37,213 nt of DNA from Alphaproteobacteria bacterium UBA830 (GTDB lineage: Bacteria > Pseudomonadota > Alphaproteobacteria > MPNO01 > UBA830). Of the stretch, positions 7,811 to 15,596 are shown piece after piece. The DNA lies in the NCBI GenBank assembly GCA_905181725.1, contig CAJIYX010000117.1, forward strand, positions 1-37,213, written 5' to 3'. The first letter of the stretch is position 1; each line of letters starts with the position of its first letter. The translations under genes and the position numbers were made by a program. The notes beneath the pieces were generated by a model. That model was not told where the DNA came from, searched no databases, and saw only the letters and a list, made by a program, of their open reading frames with translations.

Positions 7811-9076
7811 ATGGCGCAGCTTTCCGACGATTGCTTTGCCTTTGGCGGCGAATTAATGCGCACCGACGAGGCGCTGGCGCTTCTGACGGAACGGCTGTCC
7901 GTCGTGGTCGACCGTGAGGATTGCGCGCTGCGCGACGCTGCCGGGCGGATACTGGCAGAAGATATCACCTCGACCCGCGCCGTGCCGCCGCATGATAACG
8001 CGGCGGTCGACGGCTATGCGGTCCGGTTCGAAGATCTGTCAGCCGATGGCGAAACGCGGCTTGTCCTGACCGGACGCATCGCGGCAGGCGACATATCCGA
8101 CCGACCGATCGGCGCAAGCGAGGCCATCCGCATCTTTACGGGTGCTGCCATGCCTGCTGACGGCGACACGGTGCTGATGCAGGAAGACTGCCGCGAAGAT
8201 CGCCAGGGAGATAACACTCATGTTGTTATACCCCCCGGTATCAAGCAGGGCGCCAACCGGCGCTTTGCCGGCGAGGATATCGCGGCAGGCGATGTAATTC
8301 TCAAAGCAGGCACAAAACTCCGCCCACAGGAGATCGGCCTCACCGCGTCGATCGGCCTCAAGACACTTTCGGTCTACAAGCCCGTGCGCGTCGCGCTGTT
8401 TTCGACCGGCGACGAAGTCCGCGACGCCGGGGAAGACCTGCCGCCGGGCTGCATATACGACGCCAACCGCTATTCGGTCGCCGCAGCGTTGGAACGGCTG
8501 GGCTGTATCGTTGACGACCTGGGAATCCTGCCCGATTCTTATAACGTGATCCGCGACACACTTTCTGCCGCCGCGGACGATCACAACCTGATCATGACAT
8601 CGGGTGGGGTTTCTACCGGAGAAGAAGACCACGTGCGCGCCGCGATCGACACGCTCGGAAAAATGCATTTCTGGCGCCTTGCAATCCGCCCCGGACGGCC
8701 TCTGGCGCTTGGCCAGATCGGCAATATCCCGTTTATCGGCCTGCCCGGTAATCCGGTCGCTGTGCTTGTCACCTTCATGCGCTTTGCCCGTCCTGCGATC
8801 CTGCGGCTGGGCGGCAGCCGCGTGACCGAACCGGCGATGTACCGCGTCCGCGCCGGCTTTCCGCTCAAAAAGAAGCTGGGGCGACGCGAATGGCTCCGCG
8901 TGCGGCTTGACCGGGACGCGGACGGCGCGCCGGTTGCCCGAAAATTTCCCCGCGACGGCGCGGGTATCCTGACATCCATGGTCGAATCCGACGGGCTGGT
9001 TGAACTTCCTGAGGAATTGACTAGCTTCGAGGCGGGCACCATGGTGGACTTTCTACCTTTCAGTGAGATCGGATAA
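7811..9076 (+). CDS. moeA: Molybdopterin molybdenumtransferase MoeA
   Basis: MoeA inserts molybdate into adenylylated molybdopterin. The 421-residue product shows the family motifs PPHDNAAVDGYAVR (N-terminal domain), FTGAAMPADGDTVLMQE, the MoCF-domain loop TSGGVSTGEEDHV and LPGNPVAV, then a C-terminal beta domain. I start at the ATG at 7811, one base after the mobB stop; this gives MAQLSDDCFAF and normal length. The stop TAA overlaps the moaD ATG in TAATG (9074-9078), implying tight coupling. Confidence 0.95.
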   Translation: MAQLSDDCFAFGGELMRTDEALALLTERLSVVVDREDCALRDAAGRILAEDITSTRAVPPHDNAAVDGYAVRFEDLSADGETRLVLTGRIAAGDISDRPIGASEAIRIFTGAAMPADGDTVLMQEDCREDRQGDNTHVVIPPGIKQGANRRFAGEDIAAGDVILKAGTKLRPQEIGLTASIGLKTLSVYKPVRVALFSTGDEVRDAGEDLPPGCIYDANRYSVAAALERLGCIVDDLGILPDSYNVIRDTLSAAADDHNLIMTSGGVSTGEEDHVRAAIDTLGKMHFWRLAIRPGRPLALGQIGNIPFIGLPGNPVAVLVTFMRFARPAILRLGGSRVTEPAMYRVRAGFPLKKKLGRREWLRVRLDRDADGAPVARKFPRDGAGILTSMVESDGLVELPEELTSFEAGTMVDFLPFSEIG

Positions 9077-9327
9077 TGCAGGTACTTTATTTCGGCTGGG
9101 TCAAATCCCGGATAGGGATCGGCAAAGAAGAACTATCGCCACCGCCGGAGGTCACGAACGTGGCCTCCCTGATCGACTGGCTCAAAGGCCGGGGCGACAG
9201 CTATGCCAATGCGTTCGAGGATTCGACCGCGCTTCGCGTCGCCGTCAATCAGGAGATCGCGCCGCTCGATGCAGCGATCGCCGATGGTGATGAAGTTGCC
9301 GTATTTCCGCCGATGACGGGAGGCTGA
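9076..9327 (+). CDS. moaD: Molybdopterin synthase small subunit MoaD
   Basis: This 83-residue protein has the ubiquitin-like beta-grasp pattern of MoaD and ends in Gly82-Gly83 (FPPMTGG). That C terminus is thiocarboxylated to carry the sulfur used to make molybdopterin. It overlaps moeA by one base and is followed five bases later by moaE, its obligate partner. Both subunits of molybdopterin synthase are therefore encoded together. Confidence 0.95.
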   Translation: MQVLYFGWVKSRIGIGKEELSPPPEVTNVASLIDWLKGRGDSYANAFEDSTALRVAVNQEIAPLDAAIADGDEVAVFPPMTGG

Positions 9328-9332
9328 ACGCG

Positions 9333-9794
9333 ATGATCCGGGTACAGACCGAAGATTTCGATATCGGCGCAGAAATCAGCCGCATGACGGCGGGCAACAC
9401 GGAAATCGGCGGGCTGGCAAGCTTTGTCGGACTGGTCCGCGATTATGCCGGCGACGAGAAAATCAGCTCCATGACGCTGGAACACTACCCTGGCATGACC
9501 GAGAAACAGCTCGCCAAGCTGGAGGCAGAGGCGCGTGAGCGCTGGGAACTGCAGGACGTGCTGATCGTTCACCGCTACGGCACGCTGAACCCCGGCGACC
9601 GCATTGTGCTCGTGGTCACCGCATCGGCGCACCGCGAAGCATCGCTTGAGAGCTGTCAGTTCCTGATCGACTGGCTAAAAACCAAGGCACCGTTCTGGAA
9701 GCTCGAAGATCGCGAGTCCGGCGCCCAGTGGGTCGAATCCCGCAACGAGGATTCAGTCTCCGCCGACAAGTGGGTGCGGGTGACCGACGCTTAA
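9333..9794 (+). CDS. moaE: Molybdopterin synthase catalytic subunit MoaE
   Basis: MoaE converts cyclic pyranopterin monophosphate to molybdopterin using the sulfur on MoaD. The 153-residue product has the family signatures GGLASFVGLVRD, LEHYPGMTEK, VHRYGTLNPGD, and the C-terminal KTKAPFWKLE that holds active-site lysines. It is the last gene of the plus-strand molybdenum series and converges on ilvE. Confidence 0.95.
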   Translation: MIRVQTEDFDIGAEISRMTAGNTEIGGLASFVGLVRDYAGDEKISSMTLEHYPGMTEKQLAKLEAEARERWELQDVLIVHRYGTLNPGDRIVLVVTASAHREASLESCQFLIDWLKTKAPFWKLEDRESGAQWVESRNEDSVSADKWVRVTDA

Positions 9795-9901
9795 GCTGCG
9801 CGATCACGACTGTCGCGAAGACCTGCTAGTCAAAATAAAATGCACTGCGTTTTTCGCCCTTCGGGTGACACTACTAATGTGCGTCTACAGCACGGAAACC
9901 C

Positions 9902-9919
9902 GCCGCCTCCTCAGGCGGC
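9902..9919. terminator. Candidate bidirectional terminator spanning the ilvE stop codon
   Basis: GCCGCCT (9902-9908) and AGGCGGC (9913-9919) make a perfect 7-bp stem with a 4-nt loop between the convergent moaE and ilvE genes. The plus strand continues TTCTTC and the minus strand continues GGGTTT, so both T tracts are weak. The ilvE stop codon (9911-9913) sits at the loop. Confidence 0.45.
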
Positions 9920-10798
9920 TTCTTCGCTCAGGGTGCCGCGCACCAGCGCGTCGTAATCTGCCAGCAGGGTGCGGGTGATCGTGCCGACTTCGAATTTGTA
10001 GTCGTCGATTTCGCCCACCGGGGTCACTTCCGCAGCCGTGCCGGTGACAAAAATCTCGGATGTGTCGGCGAGCTCTTCGGGCATGATCGGGCGTTCGATC
10101 ACCTCATAGCCGTGTTTCTTGGCGATGCCGATCACGGTGCGGCGGGTGATGCCATCGAGAAAACAATCCGGCGTTGGCGTGTGAATTTTGCCGTCCTGGA
10201 TCAGGAAGATGTTGGCACCGGTGGATTCGGCGATCTGACCGCGATAATCAAGCATCAGCGCATCGTCATAGCCCTTCGCCTCCGCTTCATGTTTGCTGAG
10301 CGTACAGATCATATATAGACCGGCGGCCTTGGCATGAACTGGAGCCGTGTCGGGCGCGGGGCGCCGCCATTTGGAGGTGCACAGACGGATACCGCGCATC
10401 CGTGCCTCGGGTGAGAAATAGGACGGCCATTCCCACACCGCAATGGCGACATTGATCCTGGTTTCCTGGGCTGACACGCCCATCATCTCGCTGCCGCGCC
10501 AGGCGACAGGGCGCACATAGGCATCGGCATAGCCCTGCGACGCGATGGTATCGCGGGTCGCCTGCTCGAGCTCGTCGAGCGAATAGGGAATCTCGAAACC
10601 GAGCTCCTTGCCGGAATTGATCAGCCGTTCGGTATGTTCGCGGAGCTTGAAGACCTCGCCGTTATAGACTCGCTCCCCTTCGAAGACGCAGCTTGCATAG
10701 TGCAGACCATGGGACAGTACGTGCAGCTTGGAGTCCCGCCAGGGCACCAGCGCGCCGTTATACCAGATATTGCCGTCCTGATTATCGAAGTTCATCAT
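9911..10798 (-). CDS. ilvE: Branched-chain amino acid aminotransferase
   Basis: This 295-residue class IV PLP aminotransferase catalyses the last step of Leu, Ile and Val synthesis and the first of their breakdown. It shows the BCAT pattern: LHYASCVFEGERVY, then HAKAAGLY, where the Lys (156 counting from the second Met) forms the PLP aldimine, then GANIFL and TPTPDCFLDGITR. Two adjacent ATG codons (10798 and 10795) are both possible starts. The gene is divergent from a MarR-type regulator 88 bp away, which may control it. Confidence 0.93.
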   Translation of the reverse strand: MMNFDNQDGNIWYNGALVPWRDSKLHVLSHGLHYASCVFEGERVYNGEVFKLREHTERLINSGKELGFEIPYSLDELEQATRDTIASQGYADAYVRPVAWRGSEMMGVSAQETRINVAIAVWEWPSYFSPEARMRGIRLCTSKWRRPAPDTAPVHAKAAGLYMICTLSKHEAEAKGYDDALMLDYRGQIAESTGANIFLIQDGKIHTPTPDCFLDGITRRTVIGIAKKHGYEVIERPIMPEELADTSEIFVTGTAAEVTPVGEIDDYKFEVGTITRTLLADYDALVRGTLSEEAA

Positions 10799-10835
10799 GG
10801 CGTTTGTTACTCCGCAGCTCGTCTCAAAGACATAT

Positions 10836-10865
10836 TGTTACCATTAAGGCTTGCGGTAAGTAACA
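10836..10865. promoter_or_regulatory. TGTTAC inverted repeat in the ilvE-marR intergenic region
   Basis: TGTTAC at 10836-10841 is mirrored by GTAACA at 10860-10865, with GGTAA just inside the second arm facing TTACC of the first. A third TGTTAC copy lies at 10805-10810, close to the ilvE start. The spacing and repetition suggest a regulator-binding region for the divergent promoters. Which protein binds is unknown. Confidence 0.35.
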
Positions 10866-10877
10866 TTCAAAGGCATA

Positions 10878-10898
10878 TATGTCAACATGACTGACATA
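10878..10898. promoter_or_regulatory. Palindromic operator candidate overlapping the marR start codon
   Basis: TATGTCA (10878-10884) and TGACATA (10892-10898) are perfect 7-bp inverted arms with a 7-nt spacer. The ATG of the MarR gene (10887-10889) lies in the spacer. MarR proteins usually bind palindromes of about this size and repress their own promoter, so autoregulation is the likeliest role. Confidence 0.45.
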
Positions 10899-11387
10899 AA
10901 ATCAGGCATCAATCCTCTCTTCCTGCGTGAAGAGGATTTGCGCCAAGGAATTGAGCTGCTGTATTTCGCCTATCGCGACTTCACAGCCGAGCCCGATGCC
11001 ATCCTCGCCGAGTACGGTTTCGGCCGCGCCCACCACCGGGTCATCCATTTTGTCGGCGGCAATCCGCGCATCACCGTCTCTGAACTTCTGGCGATCCTCA
11101 ATATCACCAAGCAGAGCCTGTCGCGGGTATTGAGCCATCTGGTGCGCGAGGAATTCATTATCCAGCAGGAAGGCAAGCAGGACCGCCGCCAGCGCCTCCT
11201 GGAACTGACGGCGTCGGGCGTTGCGCTCGAACGCCGCCTGTCTGAATCCCAGCGCCGCCGCTTCGCCGACGCCTATCGCAATGCCGGCGCCGAAGCCGTC
11301 GAGGGATACCGGAAGGTGCTGATGGGCATGATTTCGGAAGAAGACCGCGAACGGGTGTTCGGGCCGAAATCGGCGGAAGACGAATAA
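10887..11387 (+). CDS. MarR family transcriptional regulator
   Basis: This 166-residue protein has a winged helix-turn-helix of the MarR type: ITVSELLAILNITKQSLSRVLSHLV is the HTH region and the wing follows with EGKQDRRQRLLELTASG. The flanking helices are the expected dimerisation regions. MarR proteins are usually repressors relieved by small ligands. The divergent ilvE, with inverted repeats between the two genes, is the obvious candidate target; the ligand cannot be read from the sequence. Confidence 0.88.
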   Translation: MTDIKSGINPLFLREEDLRQGIELLYFAYRDFTAEPDAILAEYGFGRAHHRVIHFVGGNPRITVSELLAILNITKQSLSRVLSHLVREEFIIQQEGKQDRRQRLLELTASGVALERRLSESQRRRFADAYRNAGAEAVEGYRKVLMGMISEEDRERVFGPKSAEDE

Positions 11388-11587
11388 ATCCCCCCTAGAG
11401 AACGTGAAATTAATACTCGACCTCATGCCGAGGCATATTCGGCCATGACGGTCGATGTCTGCGCCGTCTTTTGGGCCCTATCGATCGTTGAGAATCGAGT
11501 AAATGGCGTATTAGACCTAGCCACGCAGACAGGCTATCAACGTGCAGCGAAACGGAAAAACAACGATTTAAGTGCAGGAGAGAATTT

Positions 11588-11869
11588 ATGGCCCAGGCCG
11601 AAGCAAGACATATTCTGGTTGATACTGAAGAGCGTTGCGAAGAGCTCAAAACTCAAATCGCGGGCGGCACTGATTTTGCCGACGTCGCAAAAGAGCATTC
11701 TTCCTGCCCGTCCAGCGCCAATGGTGGCGATCTCGGTTCGTTCGGCCCCGGCCAGATGGTCCCGGAATTCGACGAGGTCGTGTTCAGCGCCCCGGTAAAC
11801 GAAGTCCAGGGCCCGGTGAAAACCCAGTTCGGCTATCATCTTCTTGAGGTTACAAGCCGCACCGACTGA
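11588..11869 (+). CDS. Parvulin-type peptidylprolyl cis-trans isomerase, single-domain
   Basis: The 93-residue protein is a bare PpiC/parvulin domain: ARHILV at the start, FADVAKEHSSCPSS, GGDLGSFGPGQMVPEFDEVVF, and QFGYHLLEV at the end. These are the standard family motifs, including the HxLV and FGYH histidines. There is no signal peptide or membrane anchor, so it should be cytoplasmic, like E. coli PpiC. A good ribosome-binding site, AGGAGAG, precedes the ATG. It stands alone, 200 bp after marR and convergent with the PhzF remnant. Confidence 0.93.
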   Translation: MAQAEARHILVDTEERCEELKTQIAGGTDFADVAKEHSSCPSSANGGDLGSFGPGQMVPEFDEVVFSAPVNEVQGPVKTQFGYHLLEVTSRTD

Positions 11870-11954
11870 ACGATAGGCGGCGAGACCGGACTAAATTTAG
11901 AATCGGGCTGAATCCGGGGCTTGGCTGATTCTGGGGGCAAAGGAAACGGTACCG

Positions 11955-12191
11955 CTACACCGCGATCTTGCCTTCCAGATACAGAGCCGCATCCCCGCAG
12001 ATCCTGACGCGGGCGCCACGATCTTCGCAAACCAGCGTGCCGCCGCGTTTCGAAATCTGCCGGGCGTCCATCCGCATCTTGCCACGGCGGCGGGCCAAAC
12101 ACGGCGTCAGTATACTATGGGCCGGGTCGGTGACCGGGTCTTGAGTCACGCCGCAAGACGGGGATATGAAAGACGGGTAGCTCCAATGGCG
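11955..12191 (-). pseudogene. C-terminal remnant of a PhzF-family isomerase gene
   Basis: About 78 codons remain open directly after the thiD stop. They read SFISPSCGVTQDPVTDPAH, then ARQISKRGGTLVCEDRG and end ALYLEGKIAV. This matches the C terminus of PhzF/YddE-family proteins, where one expects FFAP..G..EDPVTGSAH, then ARQ.S.RGG and a final VLYLEG.I. The N-terminal two thirds, including the catalytic Glu, are absent because thiD occupies that position. The EDPVTGSAH motif itself has changed to QDPVTDPAH. A GTG at 12149 could start a 64-codon product, but a functional enzyme is very unlikely. I read it as a decayed, deletion-truncated gene. Confidence 0.65.
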
Positions 12192-13004
12192 TCAGCCGCC
12201 CTCGAACGGCATCACCGTGTGACCATGATCGATCGGCCCGTGTCCCCTGCCGTAGCCCGGCGCGCCTTTGATGGCCGCCACGACATAAGCCTGCGCGCGG
12301 CCGACCGCGGCCGGCAGTTCCATGCCCTGCGCGATCCCGGTGGCTATAGACGAGGCCAGCGTGCAGCCGGTGCCGTGCGTATGCCTGGTGTCGATGCGCT
12401 GTGTCTCAAAGATGTGAAATCCGTCATCGTCCAACAGCACGTCGGACAACGCATCGCCTTGCATATGTCCGCCCTTCACCAGAACTGCGCCCGGTCCCAT
12501 CGCTTTGAGCGCTTCGGCCGCCGCCTTCATATCGGAAACCGTGGAGATCGATCGCGGTACGCCGAGAATTTCTTCCGCTTCCGGGATATTCGGCGTGATG
12601 ACCGCCGCAAGCGGCAACAGCCGGTCACGCAGCGTCGCCACGGAATCGATATCGAGCAGCGAGGCGCCGCCCTTGGCGACCATGACCGGGTCGACCACAA
12701 GGGGAATGGCGGCACCTTCGTGCTCTATCACGGTACACACCGCTTCAATGACCTCGGCACTATGCAGCATGCCGGTCTTCAGGCTGTCCGCACCGATATC
12801 GTCGAGCACGACGCGCATCTGGGTCAGGATAAAATCGATATCAACCGGAAAGACATCCTGCACCCCAAGCGTATTCTGCGCGGTCAGGGCGGTGATCGCC
12901 GTCGCCGCGAAGCCGCCCAGCGCAGTTACGGATTTGATGTCGGCCTGAATGCCGGCACCGCCGCCGGAATCCGATCCGGCGATAATGAGTACACAGCCTT
13001 TCAT
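12192..13004 (-). CDS. thiD: Bifunctional hydroxymethylpyrimidine kinase/phosphomethylpyrimidine kinase
   Basis: ThiD phosphorylates HMP and then HMP-P to give the pyrimidine half of thiamine. The 270-residue ribokinase-family protein opens with AGSDSGGGAGIQADIKS, the conserved substrate-binding motif, and has the C-terminal anion-hole motif HGTGCTLASSIA. The frame is open upstream into glmM, but the ATG at 13004 gives the family N terminus. It lies eight bases after glmM and is the last gene of the long minus-strand series. No thiamine riboswitch is visible. A thiE-like gene lies at 32.2 kb. Confidence 0.94.
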   Translation of the reverse strand: MKGCVLIIAGSDSGGGAGIQADIKSVTALGGFAATAITALTAQNTLGVQDVFPVDIDFILTQMRVVLDDIGADSLKTGMLHSAEVIEAVCTVIEHEGAAIPLVVDPVMVAKGGASLLDIDSVATLRDRLLPLAAVITPNIPEAEEILGVPRSISTVSDMKAAAEALKAMGPGAVLVKGGHMQGDALSDVLLDDDGFHIFETQRIDTRHTHGTGCTLASSIATGIAQGMELPAAVGRAQAYVVAAIKGAPGYGRGHGPIDHGHTVMPFEGG

Positions 13005-13012
13005 ACCGTTCC

Positions 13013-14359
13013 TCAGCCCGACACTTGCTCGATCGCGGCGACGATATCGCTTACAACGCCCTGTACCAGGGCCTCGTCTTCGCCTTCCGCCATGACGCGG
13101 ATCAGCGGCTCTGTGCCCGACTTGCGTATCAGTATGCGCCCGGTATTGGCCAGACGCGCCTCGCCAGCCGCGACAGCTTTCACGACAGCGGCCTCTTCGA
13201 GCGGCGGGTTTCCCGTAAAACGGACGTTTTCGAGGATCTGCGGCAACGGATCGAACCGCCGGCCAACCTCGCTCAGCGGCCGGCCGGTCTGGGCCATTGC
13301 CGACAGCACTTCGAGCCCGGCGATCAGGCCGTCGCCCGTCGTGGTGTATTCGCTGAGCACGATATGGCCCGATTGTTCGCCACCAACATTGAAGCCGTGG
13401 GCGCGCATGTGTTCCACTACGTAGCGGTCGCCTACCTGTGTTCGTACCAGCTTTAGGCCGAGCCCCTGAATGTAGTGCTCGAGGCCCAGATTGGACATCA
13501 CAGTGGCCACGACGCCGCCGCCGGTCAGCCGGCCGTCTGCGTTCCACGATTCAGCGACCGTCGCCATAAGCTGATCGCCGTCTATCAGGGCGCCGGTCTC
13601 ATCCGCGACCAGCACGCGATCCGCATCGCCGTCCAGCGCGATGCCAATATCGGCGCCGTGCTCGCGTACCATCCGGCACATGGTGCGCGTGTCGGTGCTG
13701 CCGCAGTACTTGTTGATATTGAACCCGTCGGGCTCGACGCCGTAGGTCACAACATCGGCGCCCAGTTCCCACAATGCGGCGGGAGCGACCTTGTAGGCCG
13801 CGCCGTTCGCGCAATCGACGACGATCTTCAGCCCGTCGAGCCGGAGCCCGCGGGGGAAGGTATTCTTGACGAATTCGATATAGCGGCCCTCGGCATCGTC
13901 CAGCCGTTTGGCACGGCCGAGATCGGCGGATTCGGCCAGCGCCGACTGCATTTCGGCCTCGATCATGCTCTCGATCTGTTCTTCGGTTTCGTCCGACAAC
14001 TTGTAACCGTCCGGGCCGAAGAGCTTGATACCGTTATCGTGAAACGGGTTATGCGACGCCGAAATCATCACCCCAAGATCGGCGCGCAGGGACCGCGTCA
14101 GCATGGCAACCGCAGGTGTCGGCATCGGACCGACGAAAATGACATCCATTCCCATGGCGATAAAACCGGCCGCCAGGGCCGGTTCGAGCATATAGCCGGA
14201 CAACCGCGTGTCCTTACCGATCACCACGGTATGACGGTGAGCGCCCCGGGTAAAAATGCGCCCGGCCGCCATTCCGACCTTCAGCGCGGTTTCAGCCGTC
14301 ATCGGGTCGGTATTAGCGGTACCGCGGATGCCGTCGGTGCCAAAATATTTACGTGCCAT
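13013..14359 (-). CDS. glmM: Phosphoglucosamine mutase
   Basis: GlmM interconverts glucosamine-6-phosphate and glucosamine-1-phosphate, feeding UDP-GlcNAc for peptidoglycan and LPS. The 448-residue protein has all alpha-D-phosphohexomutase motifs: [10 protein letters not shown] at the start, the phosphoserine loop ISASHNP (Ser102), the metal-binding [15 protein letters not shown] and the phosphate-binding [12 protein letters not shown] use the ATG at 14359; a GTG directly before it adds one residue. Its position downstream of ftsH-folP is the common proteobacterial order. Confidence 0.96.
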   Translation of the reverse strand: MARKYFGTDGIRGTANTDPMTAETALKVGMAAGRIFTRGAHRHTVVIGKDTRLSGYMLEPALAAGFIAMGMDVIFVGPMPTPAVAMLTRSLRADLGVMISASHNPFHDNGIKLFGPDGYKLSDETEEQIESMIEAEMQSALAESADLGRAKRLDDAEGRYIEFVKNTFPRGLRLDGLKIVVDCANGAAYKVAPAALWELGADVVTYGVEPDGFNINKYCGSTDTRTMCRMVREHGADIGIALDGDADRVLVADETGALIDGDQLMATVAESWNADGRLTGGGVVATVMSNLGLEHYIQGLGLKLVRTQVGDRYVVEHMRAHGFNVGGEQSGHIVLSEYTTTGDGLIAGLEVLSAMAQTGRPLSEVGRRFDPLPQILENVRFTGNPPLEEAAVVKAVAAGEARLANTGRILIRKSGTEPLIRVMAEGEDEALVQGVVSDIVAAIEQVSG

Positions 14360-14409
14360 CACTTACTGCCCTATCCGCATTTTCTAGTGTCACTCGCGAA
14401 AAGGCTGAA

Positions 14410-14418
14410 TTTATAGCA
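14410..14418 (-). promoter_or_regulatory. Candidate extended -10 promoter for glmM
   Basis: On the minus strand TGC-TATAAA lies about 50 bases before the glmM ATG, matching an extended -10 (TGnTATAAT-like). No good -35 box is seen, which is tolerated with an extended -10. It would let glmM-thiD be expressed apart from ftsH-folP. Confidence 0.35.
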
Positions 14419-14442
14419 AGAAACCCATATGTATTCACGCGT

Positions 14443-14491
14443 TGTCATACAGGCCCGCCCGCCGTGTCATACAGGCCCGCCCGCCGTGTCA
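14443..14491. repeat. 22-bp tandem duplication at the folP-glmM junction
   Basis: A 22-bp unit beginning TGTCATACAGG and rich in CCCGCC occurs twice without change (14443-14464 and 14465-14486). A third partial copy (TGTCA) at 14487-14491 contains the folP stop codon. It looks like a recent slippage or duplication event in the junction. Confidence 0.85.
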
Positions 14492-15511
14492 CGCAACCTC
14501 GCCCGCATGCGCATTCCAGATGGCGATCGCCTGGACCGCCGCGGCCACATCATGCACCCGGTGTATCTGGACCCCGCGCGACAGCGCCAGCATCGTTGCC
14601 GCGATGGTGCCCGGCAACCGATCTTTGGGGTTTTCGACGCCAGCGATCCGGCCGATGAAGCTCTTGCGCGACACGCCGACCGCAACCGCACAGCCGGTGC
14701 CGTGAAACGCACCGGCCCGCTGCAGGATTTCCATGTTGTGGTCGTCTGTTTTGCCAAAGCCGATCCCGGGATCGACCGCAATCCTGTCATGCGGAATCCC
14801 GGCCGCCACACACGCATCGATGCGCGCACTCAGCCATTCGAATATGTCATAGGACGCGAGCCGGTATAACGGTGCCTGCTGCATCGTATCGGGGCGGCCC
14901 TGCATATGCATCAAGACAACCGATGCGCCTGTTTCCGCCACAACGCCGGGCGCGTGTGTATCATCCATCAGCGCCGAGATGTCGTTGACGATCCGCGCGC
15001 CGGCATCGATGGCGGCACGCATCACGGTACTTCGGCGCGTATCAACTGACACCGTTATGCCTTCGGCCACAGCAGCCTGGATAACGGGTATCACACGGGC
15101 GATCTCATCGCCCACCGGCATCGGGTCCGCGCCGGGCCGGGTAGATTCACCCCCGATATCGATAATCGCCGCCCCTTCAGCCACCAGTCTCATCGCCTGA
15201 TCAATCGCCTGCGCCGGATCGGCATAATCGCCGCCGTCGGAAAAACTGTCCGGCGTCACATTCACCACCCCGATGACGACGGGCCGCGACAGATCGATAC
15301 CGGCGAACGGTGTCCGCGCTGCACCGAGGGTTGCGACAGCGCCAGAGTGTTCGGTCGCTGGCATATAGTCGCTCACGATTCCGGGGGGCGACGCCTTAAA
15401 CGTCTCGACCATGGAGAACGCCACCGGCCCACCCGCAAGGGGAAAGGCCGTTCGCGCTGCGATTCCGCGGACGGCAGCGTCGCCGGTCAGTAATCCGAGC
15501 GGATTGAACAC
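14489..15511 (-). CDS. folP: Dihydropteroate synthase
   Basis: FolP condenses hydroxymethyl-dihydropterin diphosphate with p-aminobenzoate. The core has VIGVVNVTPDSFSDGG, ESTRPGA, VSVDTRRS, VLMHMQGRPDTMQ and DPGIGFGK. I start at a GTG at 15511, preceded by a strong GGGAGGAG ribosome-binding site, giving 340 residues. This leaves about 80 residues before the core (FNPLGLLTG, then FPLAGGPVAF), an N-terminal extension I recall from other alphaproteobacterial FolP proteins. A start nearer the core would be shorter but lacks this ribosome site. It lies 85 bp after ftsH. Confidence 0.94.
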   Translation of the reverse strand: MFNPLGLLTGDAAVRGIAARTAFPLAGGPVAFSMVETFKASPPGIVSDYMPATEHSGAVATLGAARTPFAGIDLSRPVVIGVVNVTPDSFSDGGDYADPAQAIDQAMRLVAEGAAIIDIGGESTRPGADPMPVGDEIARVIPVIQAAVAEGITVSVDTRRSTVMRAAIDAGARIVNDISALMDDTHAPGVVAETGASVVLMHMQGRPDTMQQAPLYRLASYDIFEWLSARIDACVAAGIPHDRIAVDPGIGFGKTDDHNMEILQRAGAFHGTGCAVAVGVSRKSFIGRIAGVENPKDRLPGTIAATMLALSRGVQIHRVHDVAAAVQAIAIWNAHAGEVA

Positions 15512-15535
15512 GTAGGGCTCCTCCCTCAACGCAGA

Positions 15536-15559
15536 CGACCCCGGGCAATGCCGGGGTCG
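15536..15559. terminator. Strong hairpin between ftsH and folP
   Basis: CGACCCCGG (15536-15544) and CCGGGGTCG (15551-15559) form a perfect 9-bp stem with a 6-nt loop. It lies 37 bases after the ftsH stop and just upstream of the folP ribosome-binding site. No U tract follows on the minus strand, so it may reduce read-through or mark a processing site. Confidence 0.4.
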
Positions 15560-15596
15560 CTGGACGTAATTTTCGCAAAAACCGACAAAACCGAAA

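Noticed and set aside
11488..11514. Sigma-70 promoter before the parvulin gene
   Set aside because: TTGAGA and TATTAG are only 15 bases apart and both are weak, so I do not list it.
12117..13424. A 435-codon plus-strand open frame across thiD and glmM
   Set aside because: It crosses two well-supported genes on the other strand and has no family motif; it is an antisense shadow.
13004..14400. Thiamine (TPP) riboswitch upstream of thiD or the thiE-like gene
   Set aside because: thiD is eight bases from glmM and the thiE-like gene four bases from fba, leaving no room for an aptamer, and no THI-box sequence was seen.
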